Positions 61,144 to 64,000 of a stretch of 64,000 nt of DNA are shown piece after piece. Source of the stretch: Spirochaetota bacterium (GTDB lineage: Bacteria > Spirochaetota > UBA4802 > JAGODF01); contig JARKUF010000022.1 in NCBI GenBank assembly GCA_029974015.1, forward strand, positions 1 to 64,000. Reading direction: 5' to 3'. The notes below the pieces were generated by a model. The model was given only the letters and a program-made list of their open reading frames with translations. It was not told where the DNA came from and did no database searches. The translations under genes and the position numbers were made by a program. Positions within the stretch are counted from its first letter, which is position 1. The number at the start of each line of letters is the position of its first letter.

Positions 61144-61596
61144 ATGAAAACAATAAAAAAAATCCTGGTAGCGACTGATTTTTCCAGGGATTCGCAGACA
61201 GCCCTCAACAAGGCCGTTGAACTTGCGGAAGAATTAGGCGCAGAAGTCAGCCTTATCCACACGGTAAACAAAATTTCAGAGTGCGTCGCGGATTATTGCC
61301 TCGAAACCGAAAAGGCCGAGGGAGTGAAGGAAGGACGAGTTCGCACCGCCCGGGAAATGCTTGATCAAGAAATCCGACGGTTTTCCGAAAGGAAAGGCGT
61401 AAAGATCACGCCCGAACTGCGGTATGGAAACGCGTATGAGGAAATCCTGAAAGCGGAAAAAGAAAACGGGGCTGACCTTCTGGTTATTGGTCCGCACATG
61501 AGAAAGTCGGCATGGGAGAGGTTCAGGACCCACCTTTCCGACAGGATCGAAAAGAACATGGCAATCGACACGCTTCTTGTTCACAGAGCTGTTTGA
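61144..61596 (+). CDS. Universal stress protein (UspA family)
   Basis: 150 residues of the alpha/beta Usp fold. VATDFSRDSQTALNKAVELA is the start of the nucleotide-binding part and GADLLVIGPH the fourth strand. The usual glycine-rich loop (G-x2-G-x9-G-S/T) is altered here (GPHMRKSAWERFRTHLSDR), so ATP binding may be lost. Strong promoter and ribosome binding site suggest high expression. Confidence 0.85.
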   Translation: MKTIKKILVATDFSRDSQTALNKAVELAEELGAEVSLIHTVNKISECVADYCLETEKAEGVKEGRVRTAREMLDQEIRRFSERKGVKITPELRYGNAYEEILKAEKENGADLLVIGPHMRKSAWERFRTHLSDRIEKNMAIDTLLVHRAV

Positions 61597-61626
61597 CGTG
61601 ATTGAGCGCCATACAAAAAGTAAGGA

Positions 61627-61651
61627 TTCACCGCCCTCAACAGGCGGTGAA
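61627..61651. terminator. Hairpin after uspA
   Basis: Nine-base perfect stem TTCACCGCC / GGCGGTGAA with a seven-base loop, extendable through AAAGTAAGG and CCCTTCTACTTT with mismatches. It lies between the convergent uspA and PP2C genes and can serve either. Confidence 0.5.
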
Positions 61652-61751
61652 CCCTTCTACTTTAGTATTTATTCAAAGATACATCAGGCCAAGTCAATCA
61701 AAGAATTTTAACATATCAAAAAGCAGGTATAAAGAAGTCAGGTTTTCTTGT

Positions 61752-63218
61752 TTAAGCCACATCAACGCAGATGAGACATACGTCATCTTCGAAGGAATCG
61801 GAACCCCTGTGGTTAACCAGCCTGTTATAAATTTGTTCTATAAAGTGTTTTCCGGTATGACGTTTAATACTGAAGAGTAAATCATGCAGATTGCTGTCTT
61901 CGAACGGCATCCCTTTTCCGTTTAACGGCTGGCATTCAGTAAATCCATCCGTATACAACAGCAATTTACTCCTTGACGGAAGTGTTATTGTCGAGTTTTT
62001 AAAGATTTTACCTCTTTCCTCCAGGCTTCTGTTTTGCAAAATTGCAAGGGGCATCGTTTTATAACCCTGCAACTGTATTACTGAACCATCAGAGATGATA
62101 TATGGAGGGTTATGGCCAGCGTTGGAAAAAACCATCTCTCTGTTTCCCATATCATATATCGCGTAAAAAGCGGTAACAAAATTTCCTCCTATATGGTCAT
62201 AAAGAATGTCATTTACATATTTCATCAGTTCGGCCGGGTCCAGCTTCTTTTCTCCTGATTGAAGAATAATGGTTTTAATCATTGCGGTAATAAAGGCCGC
62301 TGCGAGACCGTGGCCCGATACATCACTTAAAAAGATTCCGATTTTCCGATTATCACGAAATTGAATGAAATCATAGAAATCACCGCCGACCATTTCCATC
62401 GGCTTATATAAAGAGAAGATAAAGTCCGCGGGTTTTTCAACAGGCATAAGCTGCTCGTGGATACGTTTTGCCATTTTTAAATCTTTTTCCATTACTTCAT
62501 TCCGGATTTTTAGATTATTCCTTTCGATTTCGAGCTCTCTGGTCCTCTCGTAAACCGTTTTTTCAAGCGATTCACTGTAAATTTTTTGGATTTTTATTAT
62601 CTCTTCCCCAATCTGGGCCTGGCGTGATTTATACCAGCTTGTATGCCTTGTATTATTAAGTATATAAATAAAACAGGAAACAATGAAAGTAACGCAGAAG
62701 AGGTCATTTAAACTATATAAGTTATGAGGCCGGATATCTTTTACGCCGCTGAGATAGGTGGTAACGAAAAATGTTGTAACTGATGAATACAGTATAAGAT
62801 ATGCCCATTTCCTTTGAAGCGGGCCTACGGCAAGAAGAGTCAAAATGAATAGATAGCCCCCTATGTATGCCGGGTCCCCTGCCGTAAGACCTGTAAGCAC
62901 GGCGTTTGAAACAGCCATATATGCGGCGAAAACGGTCAGCAGAAGCAGGTTCTTGCCGTACAGAACTTTTGTGAACCGCAACAAGTATAGAACAGCACCG
63001 AAAACTGGAAAAGCAATTCTAATGGCAATGATGAGAGGCTTATCTGAGTGAAGCTTGAGATCTATCGGTATATAAGTAAGCCATGAAAAAGTTATAAGAG
63101 AAGCGAAAGTCAGTATTCTTCCGCATTGAAAATCGAGTTCCTGCGTAAAGGTTTCTGGAAAGGTGGTCCGGTTGTCAATTATCCAGATTTTTGAAAGAAT
63201 CTTTTTAAATAATGCCAT
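61752..63218 (-). CDS. SpoIIE/RsbU-type PP2C phosphatase with membrane domain
   Basis: 488 residues. About six N-terminal membrane segments (residues 20-190), a coiled coil (ETVYERTRELEIERNNLKIRNEVMEKD region), and a SpoIIE-type phosphatase domain: PMEMVGGDFYDFIQF, IFLSDVSGHGLAAAFITAM and LLYTDGFTECQ with the metal Asp residues. Likely dephosphorylates an anti-anti-sigma factor such as the STAS protein in this window. The start at 63218 (MALFKK) has AAGGATC upstream. Confidence 0.9.
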   Translation of the reverse strand: MALFKKILSKIWIIDNRTTFPETFTQELDFQCGRILTFASLITFSWLTYIPIDLKLHSDKPLIIAIRIAFPVFGAVLYLLRFTKVLYGKNLLLLTVFAAYMAVSNAVLTGLTAGDPAYIGGYLFILTLLAVGPLQRKWAYLILYSSVTTFFVTTYLSGVKDIRPHNLYSLNDLFCVTFIVSCFIYILNNTRHTSWYKSRQAQIGEEIIKIQKIYSESLEKTVYERTRELEIERNNLKIRNEVMEKDLKMAKRIHEQLMPVEKPADFIFSLYKPMEMVGGDFYDFIQFRDNRKIGIFLSDVSGHGLAAAFITAMIKTIILQSGEKKLDPAELMKYVNDILYDHIGGNFVTAFYAIYDMGNREMVFSNAGHNPPYIISDGSVIQLQGYKTMPLAILQNRSLEERGKIFKNSTITLPSRSKLLLYTDGFTECQPLNGKGMPFEDSNLHDLLFSIKRHTGKHFIEQIYNRLVNHRGSDSFEDDVCLICVDVA

Positions 63219-63256
63219 ATAACGCTGATCCTTTCTTTTTTTTTGCACTACCAGTG

Positions 63257-63382
63257 AAGGGAAACTCTAAAATTTAAAAATTTGAAGGTCCCCCAAAATT
63301 GGTACTACTGGCACACTCATCACTCAGGGTTTTACGCCGAATTCTGTGGGTGAAAAACCCTGATAATTAGAGATTCCTTAAA
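63257..63382 (+). repeat. Dispersed hairpin element with alternative stem
   Basis: AAGGGAAACTCTAAAATTTA at the left, GAAGGTCCCCC partner arm, TTGGTACTACTGGCACACTC, then CAGGGTTTTACGCC (63325-63338) pairing with GGGTGAAAAACCCTG (63348-63362), and ATTAGAGATTCCTTAAA at the right. The stem differs in sequence from the CCCGCCCG copies. Confidence 0.75.
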
Positions 63383-63773
63383 GTTATAAGATTTTGCCGG
63401 ATGGATGGATCCTTTCTGCTAAGAAATTATACAAAATATTTAGAAGAAAGTCAAGATGAATTTTTCAGACGGGACAATGAATTACGTGGTCCTCTCGGCG
63501 CCTTAGCGAGCGCGCGGGAGGTCAGGAAGAAAGGAGCCGGGACACGGAGTCTGCGGTGGCGGTACGCCGCGCATGATGCAAAACAAAAATCCAATGCAGG
63601 TAATCAACACTCGTGCGTGGGCCACCCACGACAGTCGCTCTGTTTCCCCAAAACCATCTGCAAGAACACTTTTTTTTAATTGATTTTCTCAATTCCATAA
63701 AGTAGTATTGTCCCGGAAAGTATCCGAAAGGCAAACGTCAACGGCAATACCTTCCTTTCAACTGATCACAAAA
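63383..63773. other. Gap without a supported gene
   Basis: About 390 bases. The 92-codon plus-strand frame here has no family resemblance and no ribosome binding site. A small perfect hairpin CGTGGG-CCA-CCCACG lies at 63615-63629. Nothing else recognised. Confidence 0.3.
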
Positions 63774-64000
63774 ATGAAAACGCGAACAATCCTCATCAAG
63801 TTTATCGCCGCTCTGTGCGTAATAAGCGCTTTATCCTGCACAAAAAAAGACGCCGCATCGTACTATGCTTCGGGGATGGAAAAGCTTAAGGCCGGAAAGC
63901 ACACCGAAGCTATCGACGATTTTACCACTGCTATCAACCTCGATCCAAAAATGGTGGACGCCCTGAACAATAGAGGGAACGCGAAAAGCGGCGCCGGGGA
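63774..64000 (+). CDS. TPR lipoprotein, 5' part (cut by window end)
   Basis: About 75 codons visible. Signal peptide with lipobox-like ALSC (Cys at residue 22). It is followed by ASYYASGMEKLKAGKHTEAIDDFTTAINLDPKMVDALNNRGNAK, which is the start of a TPR repeat. Probably an exported protein-contact scaffold. The rest lies outside the window. Confidence 0.75.
   Translation, partial: MKTRTILIKFIAALCVISALSCTKKDAASYYASGMEKLKAGKHTEAIDDFTTAINLDPKMVDALNNRGNAKSGAG

Noticed and set aside
2277..63382. CRISPR array
   Set aside because: The repeats are single, far apart and between genes, with no regular spacers and no cas genes.
63401..63679. 92-codon plus-strand frame near the window end
   Set aside because: No ribosome binding site, low-complexity, no family; the region looks intergenic.

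Overview
The window is a 64 kb stretch of ordinary chromosome of roughly 50 percent GC, densely coding on both strands, with no rRNA, tRNA, phage, transposase or CRISPR that I can see. Gene content points to a free-living spirochaete-like bacterium (Spirochaetota). The pointers are a membrane adenylate cyclase in tandem with a FecR-domain protein and a beta-barrel protein, an HDOD protein with a histidine-kinase-type ATPase domain, a SpoIIE-type phosphatase on a multi-membrane-span N-terminus, PilZ and STAS proteins, a possible FlaG-like protein, many small lipoproteins, and fused isobutyryl-CoA mutase (IcmF). This placement is an inference from family mix, not from a marker gene.

Layout. 0.3-9.5 kb: metallo-beta-lactamase-fold hydrolase, short-chain dehydrogenase, alpha/beta hydrolase, alanine racemase, serine hydroxymethyltransferase, a lipoprotein combining a propeller-like region with a glycosidase-like domain, and a cyclic-nucleotide-binding protein. 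9.5-18.9 kb: PadR regulator, the yebC-ruvC-ruvA operon, TPR and exported proteins of unknown role, rhomboid protease, haemolysin-III membrane protein, and an XRE-cupin regulator next to an acyl-CoA dehydrogenase. 19.2-25.6 kb: a complete four-gene Wadjet (JetABCD) plasmid-defence operon. 25.7-39.1 kb: signalling and envelope genes (DUF1232, FlaG-like, GNAT, STAS, PilZ, paralogous lipoproteins, cyclase-FecR-barrel operon, HAD-like protein, HDOD protein). 39.4-44.3 kb: acyl-CoA dehydrogenase fused to a rubredoxin-like tail, then a split transketolase and a RuBisCO-like protein in tandem. 44.5-57.1 kb: typA, a DUF1846 protein, a MazG-like pyrophosphohydrolase, a sulfatase-fold membrane enzyme, an MFS exporter, a histone-deacetylase-fold amidohydrolase and IcmF. 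57.5-64 kb: quinol-type nitric oxide reductase with a haemerythrin protein, TetR, UspA, a PP2C phosphatase and the start of a TPR lipoprotein.

Two things stand out. First, a dispersed intergenic element of about 120-130 bp occurs in about ten full, partial or decayed copies. It has near-inverted-repeat ends, a conserved middle (around TAACTACTGGCAAACTCAGG) and a strong hairpin whose sequence differs between copies while the pairing is kept. Second, the split transketolase plus RuBisCO-like protein form a small carbon-metabolism unit; the RuBisCO-like protein lacks residues needed for carboxylation. It recalls D-apiose-type catabolic genes but lacks their usual companions. The Wadjet operon is a known system but complete here. 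The cyclase also carries an N-terminal domain that looks like a catalytically dead tyrosine phosphatase.
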